The notes beneath the pieces were generated by a model. It was not told where the DNA came from, ran no database searches, and saw only the letters and a program-made list of their open reading frames with translations. Positions 32,021 through 40,045 of a DNA stretch of 42,723 nucleotides are shown piece after piece. The DNA lies in assembly GCA_029974035.1 (NCBI GenBank), contig JARKQG010000148.1, forward strand, positions 1 through 42,723, written 5' to 3'. Each line of letters starts with the position of its first letter. Within the stretch, counting starts at the first letter, position 1. Both the position numbers and the translations under genes were made by a program. The DNA is from Eubacteriales bacterium (GTDB lineage: Bacteria; Bacillota_A; Clostridia; Christensenellales; Aristaeellaceae).

Positions 32021-33873
32021 CGCTTTACCACGATTCCCAGGACGAGGCCTTCCGGACGCCGCCGGGAGCCCTCGCCGCGGGAAGCCCGGTGACGCTGCGC
32101 CTGGCCGCCGAGGGGGCGGCCGATGTCCGGCTCCGGCTGTGGTGGGCGGGCAGCGCCACCGTGGTGCCGATGGCGAAAAACGCGGAGGGCCTGTACGAGG
32201 CGCGCTACCTCATGCCCGAAACGCCGAGCCTTCTGTGGTACTATTTCATGGCCGAGGAGGGGGGCAAAACCGTCTTTTACGGCAACGCGCCGGACTGCCT
32301 GGGCGGCCCCGGCGCCGTCTGGGACCATGAGCCGCCGTCCTTTCAGATTACGGTGTACGATCCCGCCTACGAAACCCCCGGATGGATGCGCGAGAGCGTG
32401 GTCTACCAGATCATGGTGGACCGCTTCTTCGCCTCGAAGCCCGTCTCTCAGCGCCGGCCCCCCGACCACGGCCACTGGCATGAGGACTGGTACGAGCCGC
32501 CGGAGCAGCGCATCGTAAACGGCGACAACGCGGCGGACGACTTCTTCGGCGGAGATTTGGAAGGCGTCCGGCGGAAGCTGGACTACCTCGAGGGCCTGGG
32601 CGTGGGCGCGATCTACTTCAACCCCATCTTCCGCGCCCGATCCAACCACAAGTACGATACCGCCGATTACATGGCGGTGGACCCGTCCTTTGGCGACGAG
32701 GCGGCCTTCCGCGCGCTGTGCCGCGACGCGAAGGCGCGGGGCATCCGCATCGTGCTGGATGGCGTGTTTTCCCACACCGGCGCCTACAGCCGCTACTTCA
32801 ACCTGGACGGAACTTACCCCGTGGCGGGCGCCTGTCAGTCGAAAAAGTCGCCCTACGTGTCCTGGTACACGTTTAAAAAATGGCCCGAGGCCTACGACTG
32901 CTGGTGGGGCGTGCGCACGCTGCCCAACGTGCGCGAGATGGACGAGGGCTACCTGGACTTCATCATCCGCGGTAAGGACGCCGTGGCCGCCCACTGGCTC
33001 CGCGCGGGCGCGGCGGGATGGCGGCTGGACGTGGCCGACGAACTGCCCATGCCCTTTCTCCGGCTTTTGCGCCGGCGGGTCAAGGGGGAGGACGCCCAGG
33101 CCGCGCTGATCGGCGAAGTCTGGGAGGACGCCTCCAACAAGGTGTCCTACGGCGAAATCCGCACCTACTGCGCCGGGGACACGCTGGACAGCGTGATGAA
33201 CTACCCGCTCCGGGACGCGCTGCTGGGCTTCATGAACGGCGAGATCACCGCCAGGCAGCTCTGCCGCCGGGTGAACCACCTGAAGGAGGTCTACCCCAAG
33301 GCATTTTTCTACGCGCTGATGAACCTTCTGGGCAGCCATGACCGGCCTCGGGCCGTCAATGTCCTGTCCGGCGCCGGGGATCAGAGCCCGCCCCGCGAGG
33401 GGCGCTCCGCGAAGAAGCTCACCGCCGCCCAGTACGCGCTGGGCCGGCGCCGCCTGATTGCGGCGTGGCGCTTCCTGTGCGCGTTGCCGGGCATGCCGTC
33501 CATGTACTACGGCGATGAGGCGGGGCTTCAGGGCATGGCGGATCCCTTCTGCCGGGGAACCTACCCCTGGGGGCGCGAGGATGGTTTGCTGGTGGCCGAG
33601 ATCGCCGCGGCCATCGCCCGGCGAAACGGGAGCGCCGCCCTCAAAACCGGCGAAATGGCGCTTGTCGATGCCGGCGAGGACGTGGCCGTGGTCATCCGCC
33701 GCGTCCATGGCGGGCGGGACGCCTTCGGCAACGCCGCGCCCGACGGGTGCGTGCTGGCCGCCCTCAACCGCGCCGACGCGCCCCGGCGCGTCGAGATCGG
33801 GCACGCCTGGCTGAGCGGAAAGCTCACGCTGGAGCTGCCCCGACAGTACTGCCTGATGCTGGATAACCCATAA
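32017..33873 (+). CDS. GH13 alpha-amylase/neopullulanase-type glycosidase
   Basis: A 618-residue glycoside hydrolase of family 13, probably cytoplasmic (no signal peptide). It has an N-terminal beta domain (about 1-120), then the TIM barrel with the conserved regions: DGVFSHTG, GWRLDVADE with nucleophile Asp338, GEVWED with acid/base Glu367, and GSHDRPR with Asp442. N-terminal extension and FFGGDLEGVRRKLDYL point to the neopullulanase/cyclomaltodextrinase subgroup. The start codon overlaps the phosphorylase stop. It likely debranches or shortens limit dextrins left by the phosphorylase. The exact linkage specificity is not readable. Confidence 0.93.
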   Translation: MTLYHDSQDEAFRTPPGALAAGSPVTLRLAAEGAADVRLRLWWAGSATVVPMAKNAEGLYEARYLMPETPSLLWYYFMAEEGGKTVFYGNAPDCLGGPGAVWDHEPPSFQITVYDPAYETPGWMRESVVYQIMVDRFFASKPVSQRRPPDHGHWHEDWYEPPEQRIVNGDNAADDFFGGDLEGVRRKLDYLEGLGVGAIYFNPIFRARSNHKYDTADYMAVDPSFGDEAAFRALCRDAKARGIRIVLDGVFSHTGAYSRYFNLDGTYPVAGACQSKKSPYVSWYTFKKWPEAYDCWWGVRTLPNVREMDEGYLDFIIRGKDAVAAHWLRAGAAGWRLDVADELPMPFLRLLRRRVKGEDAQAALIGEVWEDASNKVSYGEIRTYCAGDTLDSVMNYPLRDALLGFMNGEITARQLCRRVNHLKEVYPKAFFYALMNLLGSHDRPRAVNVLSGAGDQSPPREGRSAKKLTAAQYALGRRRLIAAWRFLCALPGMPSMYYGDEAGLQGMADPFCRGTYPWGREDGLLVAEIAAAIARRNGSAALKTGEMALVDAGEDVAVVIRRVHGGRDAFGNAAPDGCVLAALNRADAPRRVEIGHAWLSGKLTLELPRQYCLMLDNP

Positions 33874-33915
33874 ATCCACCCGCCCGGACTGTGCTTTGAA
33901 AGGAAAGGAAACTCC

Positions 33916-34767
33916 ATGAAACTGGCCGTTTTTTCGGACATCCATGCAAATCTGACGGCGTTTCGCGCCTGCACCGCCTTTGCCGACCATTTGGGCGCGG
34001 ACGGCTACGTGCTGCTGGGCGACTACGTGTCCGACTGCCCCGATCCCCACGCCACGCTGGACCACATCAGGGCCATCTCCGTAAAAAAGCCCTGCTACGC
34101 GGTGTACGGAAACCGCGAACAGTACCTGTTTGATCACGAGGCGAACCCCGACGGGGACGGCTGGTGCGTCTCCTCGCAGACGGGCTCGCTTCTGTATACC
34201 TACCGCCACCTGACCACGGAGGACTTCCGCCTGCTGCACGAGATGCCCCGCAAAAAGCGCATCGAAATCCCCGGCTGCGCGCCCATCCTGGCCTGCCACG
34301 GCGCGCCGGATTCCATCAACCAGCTGATCTACCCCGGCACCCGCGACGCGGACAGGCTGCTGAAGAACCTGGACGAGGCGGTGCTGCTGGTGGGCCACAG
34401 CCACATCCAGTACCGCTACGAGGCCTTTGGCAAGCAGCTGGTGAACCCCGGTTCCCTGGGCCTGCCCATGAGCCAGGGGCTGACCAAGGCCCAGTTCGCG
34501 ATGCTGACCGATCAGGACGGCCGCTGGCAGGCGCGCATGCTCAACGTGCCCTACGACAGCCGCGAGGAGCTGGCCCGCTTTGAAGGCAGCTCTCTGGGCC
34601 AGATGGGCCTGATGTGGACCCGCGCGGTGCGCCGGCAGATTCAGTCCGGCGGCAATGTGACCTACGAGCTGCGCAAGCTGGCCGACCGCATCGCCCAGGA
34701 GATGGACCTGGCCGGGACCCCCGAGGCCTGCTGGGAGGAGGCCGCCCGGCGGCTGGAGCTGGTTTAG
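33916..34767 (+). CDS. Calcineurin-like metallophosphoesterase
   Basis: A 283-residue metallophosphoesterase of the YfcE/MJ0936-like group. Metal-binding motifs are in order: [19 protein letters not shown] (GNRE in place of GNHE), ACHGAP and GHSH. No signal peptide. Ribosome-binding site AAGGAAAGG precedes the ATG. The C-terminal extension of about 70 residues (after YDSREEL) is longer than in minimal YfcE proteins. The substrate (nucleotides, cyclic nucleotides or other phosphoesters) is not identifiable. It follows the GH13 gene by 42 bases. Confidence 0.92.
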   Translation: MKLAVFSDIHANLTAFRACTAFADHLGADGYVLLGDYVSDCPDPHATLDHIRAISVKKPCYAVYGNREQYLFDHEANPDGDGWCVSSQTGSLLYTYRHLTTEDFRLLHEMPRKKRIEIPGCAPILACHGAPDSINQLIYPGTRDADRLLKNLDEAVLLVGHSHIQYRYEAFGKQLVNPGSLGLPMSQGLTKAQFAMLTDQDGRWQARMLNVPYDSREELARFEGSSLGQMGLMWTRAVRRQIQSGGNVTYELRKLADRIAQEMDLAGTPEACWEEAARRLELV

Positions 34768-34789
34768 GACCGGCGCGGCGCAAAAGGCC

Positions 34790-34818
34790 TTTACATCCCC
34801 CGGAGGCCGTACTATAAT
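34790..34818 (+). promoter_or_regulatory. Promoter of asnS
   Basis: TTTACA (34790-34795), 17-base spacer, perfect TATAAT (34813-34818). Confidence 0.8.
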
Positions 34819-34849
34819 GGTGCCTATACCGACCGAAAGGGTGTTTTTC

Positions 34850-36244
34850 ATGGCCGACACCATCCGTTCGCTCTACCGCACGCCGCCCAAGGCCGATCAG
34901 CCTTCCGTCCGCGTCAGCGGCTGGGTGCGCACGATGCGCGAGAGCAAGGCCTTCGCCTTTATTGAGCTGAGCGACGGCACGTTTTTCAAGCCGCTTCAGC
35001 TGGTGCTGGAGGAGGAGCGCTTGCCCGACTACCGGGCGCTGACCCGCGCCATCGGCGTGGGCGCCTCCGTCGAGGCCGAGGGCACGCTGGTATTGACCCC
35101 CGGCGCAAAGCAGCCCTTTGAGCTGAAGGTGGACGCGCTCACCGTCATCGGCGTCAGCCCCGGCGACTACCCGCTGCAGAAAAAGCGGCACACGCTGGAG
35201 TACCTGCGCACCATCGCCCACCTCAGGCCCCGCGCGAACCTCTTTCAGTGCGCGTTCCGCATCCGCTCCATCGCCGCTCAGGCGGTGCACCGCTTTATGC
35301 ACGATCGGGGCTTCGTCTACGTGCACACCCCCATCTTCACCGGCAGCGACTGCGAGGGCGCGGGCGAGATGTTCCAGGTGACCACGCTCAACATCGCCAA
35401 CCCTCCCCGCACCGACGCCGGCGCGGTGGACTTTGACAAGGACTTCTTCGGAAAGCCGGTATCGCTGACGGTTTCGGGCCAGCTCAACGCCGAGGCCTTT
35501 GCGCTGGCCTTCCGCGATGTGTACACCTTCGGCCCCACCTTCCGCGCCGAGCAGAGCTACACCGCGCGCCACGCGGCGGAGTTCTGGATGATTGAGCCGG
35601 AGATGGCCTTCGCCACCCTTCGGGAGGACATGCTCTTTCAGGAGGACCTGGTCAAGTATCTGATCGGCGCCGTGCTGGAAGAGGCGCCGGAGGAGATGGC
35701 CTTTCTCAACGGCTTTGTCGATCCGGGCCTCATCGAGCGGCTCATTGCCGTGCGCGACGCCGATTTTGCCCGCGTCAGCTACACCGAGGCGGTGGAGATC
35801 CTGAATAGCTGCGGCGCCGCCTTCGAGTACCCGGTGTTCTGGGGCTGCGATCTGCAGACCGAGCACGAGCGCTACCTGACCGAAAAGCACTTTGGCCGGC
35901 CGGTGTTCGTCACCGACTACCCCAAGGAGATCAAGGCCTTCTACATGCGCATGAACGACGACGGCAAAACCGTCGCGGCGGCGGACCTTCTGGTGCCGGG
36001 CATCGGGGAGCTGTGCGGCGGCAGCCAGCGCGAGGAGCGCGAGGACATCCTGCGCGGGCGCATCGAGGAAACGGGCATGAACCCCGAGGACTACTGGTGG
36101 TACCTGGAGCTGCGCAAGTACGGCTCGGTGCCCCACGCGGGGTTCGGCATGGGCTTTGAGCGGCTCATCATGTACCTGACGGGCATCGGCAACATCCGCG
36201 ATGTGCTGCCCTTCCCGCGCACCACCCGGAACGCGGAGTTCTGA
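34850..36244 (+). CDS. asnS: Asparaginyl-tRNA synthetase
   Basis: A 464-residue AsnRS, class IIb. An N-terminal OB-fold anticodon-binding domain (about 15-110, [11 protein letters not shown]) is followed by the catalytic core with motif 2 [19 protein letters not shown] and motif 3 GFGMGFERL. The Asn-specific features include [10 protein letters not shown] and [17 protein letters not shown]. The ATG at 34850 has AAAGGG upstream; the in-frame ATG at 34817 lies in the -10 box. Presence of AsnRS means direct Asn-tRNA charging. No T-box leader precedes it. Confidence 0.96.
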   Translation: MADTIRSLYRTPPKADQPSVRVSGWVRTMRESKAFAFIELSDGTFFKPLQLVLEEERLPDYRALTRAIGVGASVEAEGTLVLTPGAKQPFELKVDALTVIGVSPGDYPLQKKRHTLEYLRTIAHLRPRANLFQCAFRIRSIAAQAVHRFMHDRGFVYVHTPIFTGSDCEGAGEMFQVTTLNIANPPRTDAGAVDFDKDFFGKPVSLTVSGQLNAEAFALAFRDVYTFGPTFRAEQSYTARHAAEFWMIEPEMAFATLREDMLFQEDLVKYLIGAVLEEAPEEMAFLNGFVDPGLIERLIAVRDADFARVSYTEAVEILNSCGAAFEYPVFWGCDLQTEHERYLTEKHFGRPVFVTDYPKEIKAFYMRMNDDGKTVAAADLLVPGIGELCGGSQREEREDILRGRIEETGMNPEDYWWYLELRKYGSVPHAGFGMGFERLIMYLTGIGNIRDVLPFPRTTRNAEF

Positions 36245-36263
36245 GGCAAGACAACCGCATAAC

Positions 36264-36303
36264 AGACAGTTCGAGGCCCTCCTGTCTCTAAACAAAACCA
36301 GGT
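36264..36303 (+). promoter_or_regulatory. PreQ1-type riboswitch aptamer upstream of queT
   Basis: A short H-type pseudoknot candidate: stem AGACAG/CTGTCT (36264-36269, 36282-36287), a C-rich loop TTCGAGGCCCT, and a downstream A-rich tail AACAAAACCAGG whose AGG can pair with CCT of the loop. The A-rich tail closely resembles the Thermoanaerobacter preQ1-I aptamer from memory. The gene downstream is a QueT-type queuosine-precursor transporter, the classical target, which strongly supports the call. Confidence 0.75.
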
Positions 36304-36390
36304 GGAAGGCGCCGCCAGGCGCTTTCGATAGGGGCGCTTTTTGCGCCCCTCAATTTTGGGCCGCCCTCAAGGCGGCCAATTTTTTTGGGA
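36304..36390 (+). terminator. Three tandem hairpins of the riboswitch expression platform
   Basis: In order: AAGGCGCC with GGCGCTTT near 36306-36325; AGGGGCGC with GCGCCCCT near 36329-36351, followed by CAATTTT; and TTGGGCCGCC with GGCGGCCAA near 36355-36380, followed by TTTTTTT. The last is a strong terminator placed just before the queT ribosome-binding site, so preQ1-controlled termination is likely. asnS would also stop here. Confidence 0.75.
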
Positions 36391-36399
36391 GGTACCGCC

Positions 36400-36867
36400 A
36401 TGAAACCTGATCTCCGGTTCCTGATCCGCGCCGCGGTAATCGCCGCGCTCTACGCCGCCCTGACCCTCATCCTGGCGCCCATCAGCTACGGTCCGCTGCA
36501 GATGCGCGTTGCCGAGGCGCTGACGCTTCTGCCCATCCTGACCCCCGCCGCCGTGCCGGGGCTGTTTATCGGGTGTCTGGCGGCCAACCTCCTGGGCGGC
36601 GCAACGGCGCTGGACGTGGTGTTCGGCTCGCTGGCGACGCTGGCGGCGGCGCTGATGACCCGACGGCTGCGGGAAAAGCCGGTCCTCGCGGCGCTGCCCC
36701 CGGTGCTTGTCAACGCGCTGGTGGTGGGGGCGGTGCTGGCGCTGGCCTACAACCTGCCCTTCTGGCTGACGGCGCTGGAGGTGGGCGCGGGCCAGCTGGC
36801 CGCCTGCTTCGCGCTGGGCCTGCCGCTGTACTGCGCACTCCGGCGATTGCCCGCCCGCATCTGGTAG
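36400..36867 (+). CDS. queT: QueT-family queuosine precursor transporter
   Basis: A 155-residue membrane protein of the QueT/ECF S-component class, with five or six hydrophobic segments and the typical pattern ALYAALTLILAPISYGPLQMRVAEALTLLP near the N-terminus. It imports a queuosine precursor such as preQ1, working with the shared ECF module encoded elsewhere. ATG at 36400 has GGGAGG seven bases upstream; the terminator T-run directly precedes that site. The preQ1-type riboswitch in its leader is consistent with this role. No queuosine synthesis genes lie adjacent. Confidence 0.9.
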   Translation: MKPDLRFLIRAAVIAALYAALTLILAPISYGPLQMRVAEALTLLPILTPAAVPGLFIGCLAANLLGGATALDVVFGSLATLAAALMTRRLREKPVLAALPPVLVNALVVGAVLALAYNLPFWLTALEVGAGQLAACFALGLPLYCALRRLPARIW

Positions 36868-36926
36868 ATGCGACAAAATTCTTACGCAATATGTCGGCCG
36901 CGTTTGTTAATTGTTTCCCGGAAGGC

Positions 36927-36955
36927 TTGAAATCGTAACAGAAATGAAATATAAT
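36927..36955 (+). promoter_or_regulatory. Promoter of the second SH3/LDT-like gene
   Basis: TTGAAA (36927-36932), 17-base spacer, perfect TATAAT (36950-36955). Confidence 0.85.
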
Positions 36956-36990
36956 GGAGGCGATCTACGGGCTGGAAGGAAGGTGTGCGT

Positions 36991-37923
36991 TTGAGCATGA
37001 AGGCTTGGATGAAGCGGCTTTTGGTTGCCGTTGCGATCCTGGCGTGCGCGGGGCTGATCCATCAGACCGCCGCGGATGCCGCGACGACATACAAGGCGAA
37101 ATCCGCCTGCAAGCTTTACAGCAAGATATCCTCGAAGGCCAAGACGCGCAAGGTGACCAAGGGCCGCGCGGTCAAGGTGTACGCGGTCAAGGGCAAGTGG
37201 TGCAAGGTGACGGTGAGCGGCGTCAAGGGGTACATGCTGAAATCCTCGCTGACAAAGAACGTCAAGTCAAAATCCAGCTCCAGCTCCAGCTCCATCCGTA
37301 CGCTGAGGAGCGGAAATTCCGGCTCTGCGGTCAAGAAGCTGCAGCAGCAGCTGGCAAGGCGCGGCCTCATCAGCAAGAGCGCCGTCAACGGGCGCTACGG
37401 CTCCGTCACGGTCCGGGCCATCCGCCAGTATCAGATGATGTCGGGCCTTTCGGTCTCCGGCACGGCCACCACCGCGACGATCCGCAAGCTGTTCTCCTCG
37501 AATAGCCGCCGCCCCAGCGTGACGGCCACCGCCTGGTCCAATTACTCGATGAGCAAGATCTTTCCCGACGGTGGCCTGGCCACCATTGTGGATCTCAATA
37601 CCGGCGCGCGGCTTCGCATCCGCCGCGTAGGCGGCCACAACCACTTTGACGTAGAGCCGGCCTACGCCTCCGACACGGCGGTGCTTAGGCGCATGTACGG
37701 CGGCACCTGGTCCTGGAACAGCCGCGCGGTGCTGCTCATCGTCGGGGGGCGCTATATTGCCGGCGCCATCAACGGCATGCCCCACGGCGCGGAGATCAGC
37801 AAGTCCAACAACTTCAACGGTCAGTTCTGCCTGCACCTGAAGGGCAGCACCACCCACGGCAGCGGCGATTCCAATTCCGCCCACCAGTCGAACATCCGCC
37901 GGGTATACAATTACTTCAACTGA
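36991..37923 (+). CDS. Secreted SH3-like/peptidoglycan-binding protein with divergent L,D-transpeptidase-like domain (paralogue)
   Basis: A 310-residue exported protein with the same plan as that at 8173-9630 but with one SH3-like domain. Order: signal peptide (about 1-30), SH3-like region (about 35-80), Ser-rich linker, PG_binding_1 (about 105-160, AVKKLQQQLARRGL), and the shared C-terminal domain (about 175-305) with RRVGGHNHFDVEP, MYGGTWSW and AINGMPHG. His265 and Cys280 (FCLHL) match His442 and Cys456 of the paralogue, and STTHG follows in both. TTG at 36991 is chosen because GAAGG lies seven bases before it, as with the TTG start of the paralogue; GTG at 36985 and ATG at 36997 are alternatives. 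A GC hairpin follows the stop. Confidence 0.85.
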   Translation: MSMKAWMKRLLVAVAILACAGLIHQTAADAATTYKAKSACKLYSKISSKAKTRKVTKGRAVKVYAVKGKWCKVTVSGVKGYMLKSSLTKNVKSKSSSSSSSIRTLRSGNSGSAVKKLQQQLARRGLISKSAVNGRYGSVTVRAIRQYQMMSGLSVSGTATTATIRKLFSSNSRRPSVTATAWSNYSMSKIFPDGGLATIVDLNTGARLRIRRVGGHNHFDVEPAYASDTAVLRRMYGGTWSWNSRAVLLIVGGRYIAGAINGMPHGAEISKSNNFNGQFCLHLKGSTTHGSGDSNSAHQSNIRRVYNYFN

Positions 37924-37926
37924 TTT

Positions 37927-37983
37927 ACGCAGGGTCCCTGCGTCCTCGGCTGTGCCGCGCCCCCAGCTGTGCCGGGGGCGCAT
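37927..37983 (+). terminator. Two hairpins after the second LDT-like gene
   Basis: ACGCAGGG with CCTGCGT (37927-37943) and GCGCCCC with GGGGCGC (about 37958-37981). Neither has a strong T-run, so termination is possible but weak. Confidence 0.4.
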
Positions 37984-37997
37984 TTCAATCATTTAAT

Positions 37998-38026
37998 TTG
38001 ACAGAATTTCGCGCAAGGCGTACAAT
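37998..38026 (+). promoter_or_regulatory. Promoter of alaS
   Basis: Perfect TTGACA (37998-38003), 17-base spacer, TACAAT (38021-38026), 36 bases before the start codon. Confidence 0.85.
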
Positions 38027-38061
38027 GAAATGTGAAATTTTGACGATGAGGAAGATTTTTC

Positions 38062-40026
38062 ATGAACATTTCGCACTCCTCCGAGCTGCGCCGGCTGTTT
38101 CTCAAATTTTTTGAATCCAAGGGCCACGCGGTGATTCCGTCGGCGTCGGTGATCCCCGAAAACGACCCGACGGTTCTGTTTACCACTGCGGGCATGCATC
38201 CGCTGGTGCCCTACCTTCTGGGGGCCAAGCACCCGATGGGCACGCGCCTCACCGACGTGCAGAAGTGCATCCGCACCGGCGACATCGAGGATGTGGGCGA
38301 CGCCAGCCACCTGACGTTTTTTGAGATGCTGGGCAACTGGTCGCTGGGGGACTACTTCAAAAAAGACGCCATTGCCTGGAGCTGGGAATTTCTGACCAGC
38401 CCGGAATGGCTGGGGCTGGACCCCGACCGCCTGGCCTTTTCGGTGTTCGCGGGGGACGATGCCGTGCCCCGGGACGAGGAAGCCGCCGCCCTCTGGCGCG
38501 CCCAGGGCGTGCCGGAGGAGCGCATCTTCTACCTGCCCCGCAAGAACAACTGGTGGGGCCCCGCCGGCACCACCGGCCCCTGCGGGCCGGACTCCGAGAT
38601 GTTCATCATCACCGATAAGGCGCCCTGCGGGCCGGACTGCTCGCCCGCCTGCGACTGCGGCCGCTACCTGGAAATCTGGAACGACGTGTTCATGCAGTAC
38701 AACAAGCAGGCCGACGGCAGCTATCTGCCCCTCGAGCAGAAGAACGTGGATACCGGCATGGGCCTTGAGCGCACCATCGGCGTGCTGACGGGCGCGAAGT
38801 CCGTCTATGAGACCGATCTCTTTACCGGCATCCTGGGCAAGATCGCCGAGCTGTCGGGCAAAAAATACGGCGAAGACCCGGAGACCACCCGATCCATGCG
38901 CATCATTGCCGACCACGTGCGCACCGCAACCTTCATCATCGGCGACGACCGGGGCGTCACGCCCTCCAACGTGGACCAGGGCTACGTGCTCCGGCGGCTG
39001 ATCCGCCGCGCGGTGCGCCACGGCATGAACATCGGCCTGCCCGTCGGCGCCACGTCGAAGATCGCCGAGGTCATCGTGGGCCAGTACGCTTCCGTGTATC
39101 CGGAGCTTGAGCGCAACCGCGCCCACATTCTGGAGCAGTTTGATCTGGAAGAGGATCGCTTCCAGCGAACGCTCCGGCAGGGCATGCGTGAATTTGACAA
39201 GCTGATCGCGGAGATCGGCCGCGTAAAGGGCGCGGTGGACGCCTTTGAGGCGGGCCTTGCCGTCGACCCGAAGGCCGCCGCGGAGGGCCTCGCCGCCCAG
39301 CTGCGCCCCACGCCGGAGAACCAGAGCGTGATCGCGGCGCTGCGTTCGGACGGCGCCGACGGCCCGGGGATCGCCCGGGAACTGCGCGCGCGCCTTTCGA
39401 TGATCGACGGCCGCGCCGCCTTCAAGCTCTACGACACCTACGGCTTCCCCATCGAGATCACCACCGAGATGGCCCGGGAAAAGGGCCTGACGGTGGACGA
39501 GACGGGCTTTGCCGAGCGCTTCCGCCAGCACCAGGAGAAGAGCCACGCCGGCGCGGAGCAGCGCTTTAAGGGCGGCCTGGCGGACACCACCGAGGAGACG
39601 GCCAAGCTGCATACCGCCACCCATCTTCTGCACGCGGCGCTTCGCAGCGTGCTGGGGAGCGATGTGGCCCAGAAGGGCAGCAACATCACCGCCGAGCGGC
39701 TGCGCTTTGACTTTTCCTTCCCCCGCAAGATGACGCCGGAGGAGGTCAAGGCCGTCGAGGACATGGTGAACGGCTTCATCAGGGCCGGCGGCAAGGTGGT
39801 CTGCGAGGAGATGACTGTGGACGAGGCCAAGGCGGCGGGCGCCATTGGCCTGTTTGAATCCAAGTACGGCGAGCGCGTCAAGGTGTACACCATGGGCACC
39901 TTCAGCAAGGAGATCTGCGGCGGCCCCCACGCGGCGGACGTGGCGGACCTCGCGGGCTTCAAGATCCTCAAGGAGGAATCCTCCTCCGCGGGCGTGCGCC
40001 GCATCAAGGCCGTCATCGGGAAATAA
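38062..40026 (+). CDS. alaS: Alanyl-tRNA synthetase lacking the C-Ala domain
   Basis: A 654-residue AlaRS, about 220 residues shorter than the usual bacterial enzyme. The class II catalytic core (about 1-390) has FFESKGHAVIPSASV, LTFFEMLGNWSLGDYFKK and DTGMGLERT. The editing domain is present, with HTATH (His517, His521) and CGGPH (Cys619, His623) as zinc ligands, and the chain ends just after it at VRRIKAVIGK. The C-terminal C-Ala/DHHA1 dimerisation domain is missing. The stop codon is followed by the glycerol-1-phosphate dehydrogenase ribosome-binding site, so this is a natural end, not a window artefact. It may be a short AlaRS type known in some Clostridia. A second full-length alaS elsewhere cannot be excluded. 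Confidence 0.92.
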   Translation: MNISHSSELRRLFLKFFESKGHAVIPSASVIPENDPTVLFTTAGMHPLVPYLLGAKHPMGTRLTDVQKCIRTGDIEDVGDASHLTFFEMLGNWSLGDYFKKDAIAWSWEFLTSPEWLGLDPDRLAFSVFAGDDAVPRDEEAAALWRAQGVPEERIFYLPRKNNWWGPAGTTGPCGPDSEMFIITDKAPCGPDCSPACDCGRYLEIWNDVFMQYNKQADGSYLPLEQKNVDTGMGLERTIGVLTGAKSVYETDLFTGILGKIAELSGKKYGEDPETTRSMRIIADHVRTATFIIGDDRGVTPSNVDQGYVLRRLIRRAVRHGMNIGLPVGATSKIAEVIVGQYASVYPELERNRAHILEQFDLEEDRFQRTLRQGMREFDKLIAEIGRVKGAVDAFEAGLAVDPKAAAEGLAAQLRPTPENQSVIAALRSDGADGPGIARELRARLSMIDGRAAFKLYDTYGFPIEITTEMAREKGLTVDETGFAERFRQHQEKSHAGAEQRFKGGLADTTEETAKLHTATHLLHAALRSVLGSDVAQKGSNITAERLRFDFSFPRKMTPEEVKAVEDMVNGFIRAGGKVVCEEMTVDEAKAAGAIGLFESKYGERVKVYTMGTFSKEICGGPHAADVADLAGFKILKEESSSAGVRRIKAVIGK

Positions 40027-40045
40027 CACCAGGGAGGGCTGTGCC

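Noticed and set aside
36868..36990. A possible Noc-binding site (TTTCCCGG near 36915)
   Set aside because: Only a half-site; the full palindrome ATTTCCCGGGAAAT is not present.
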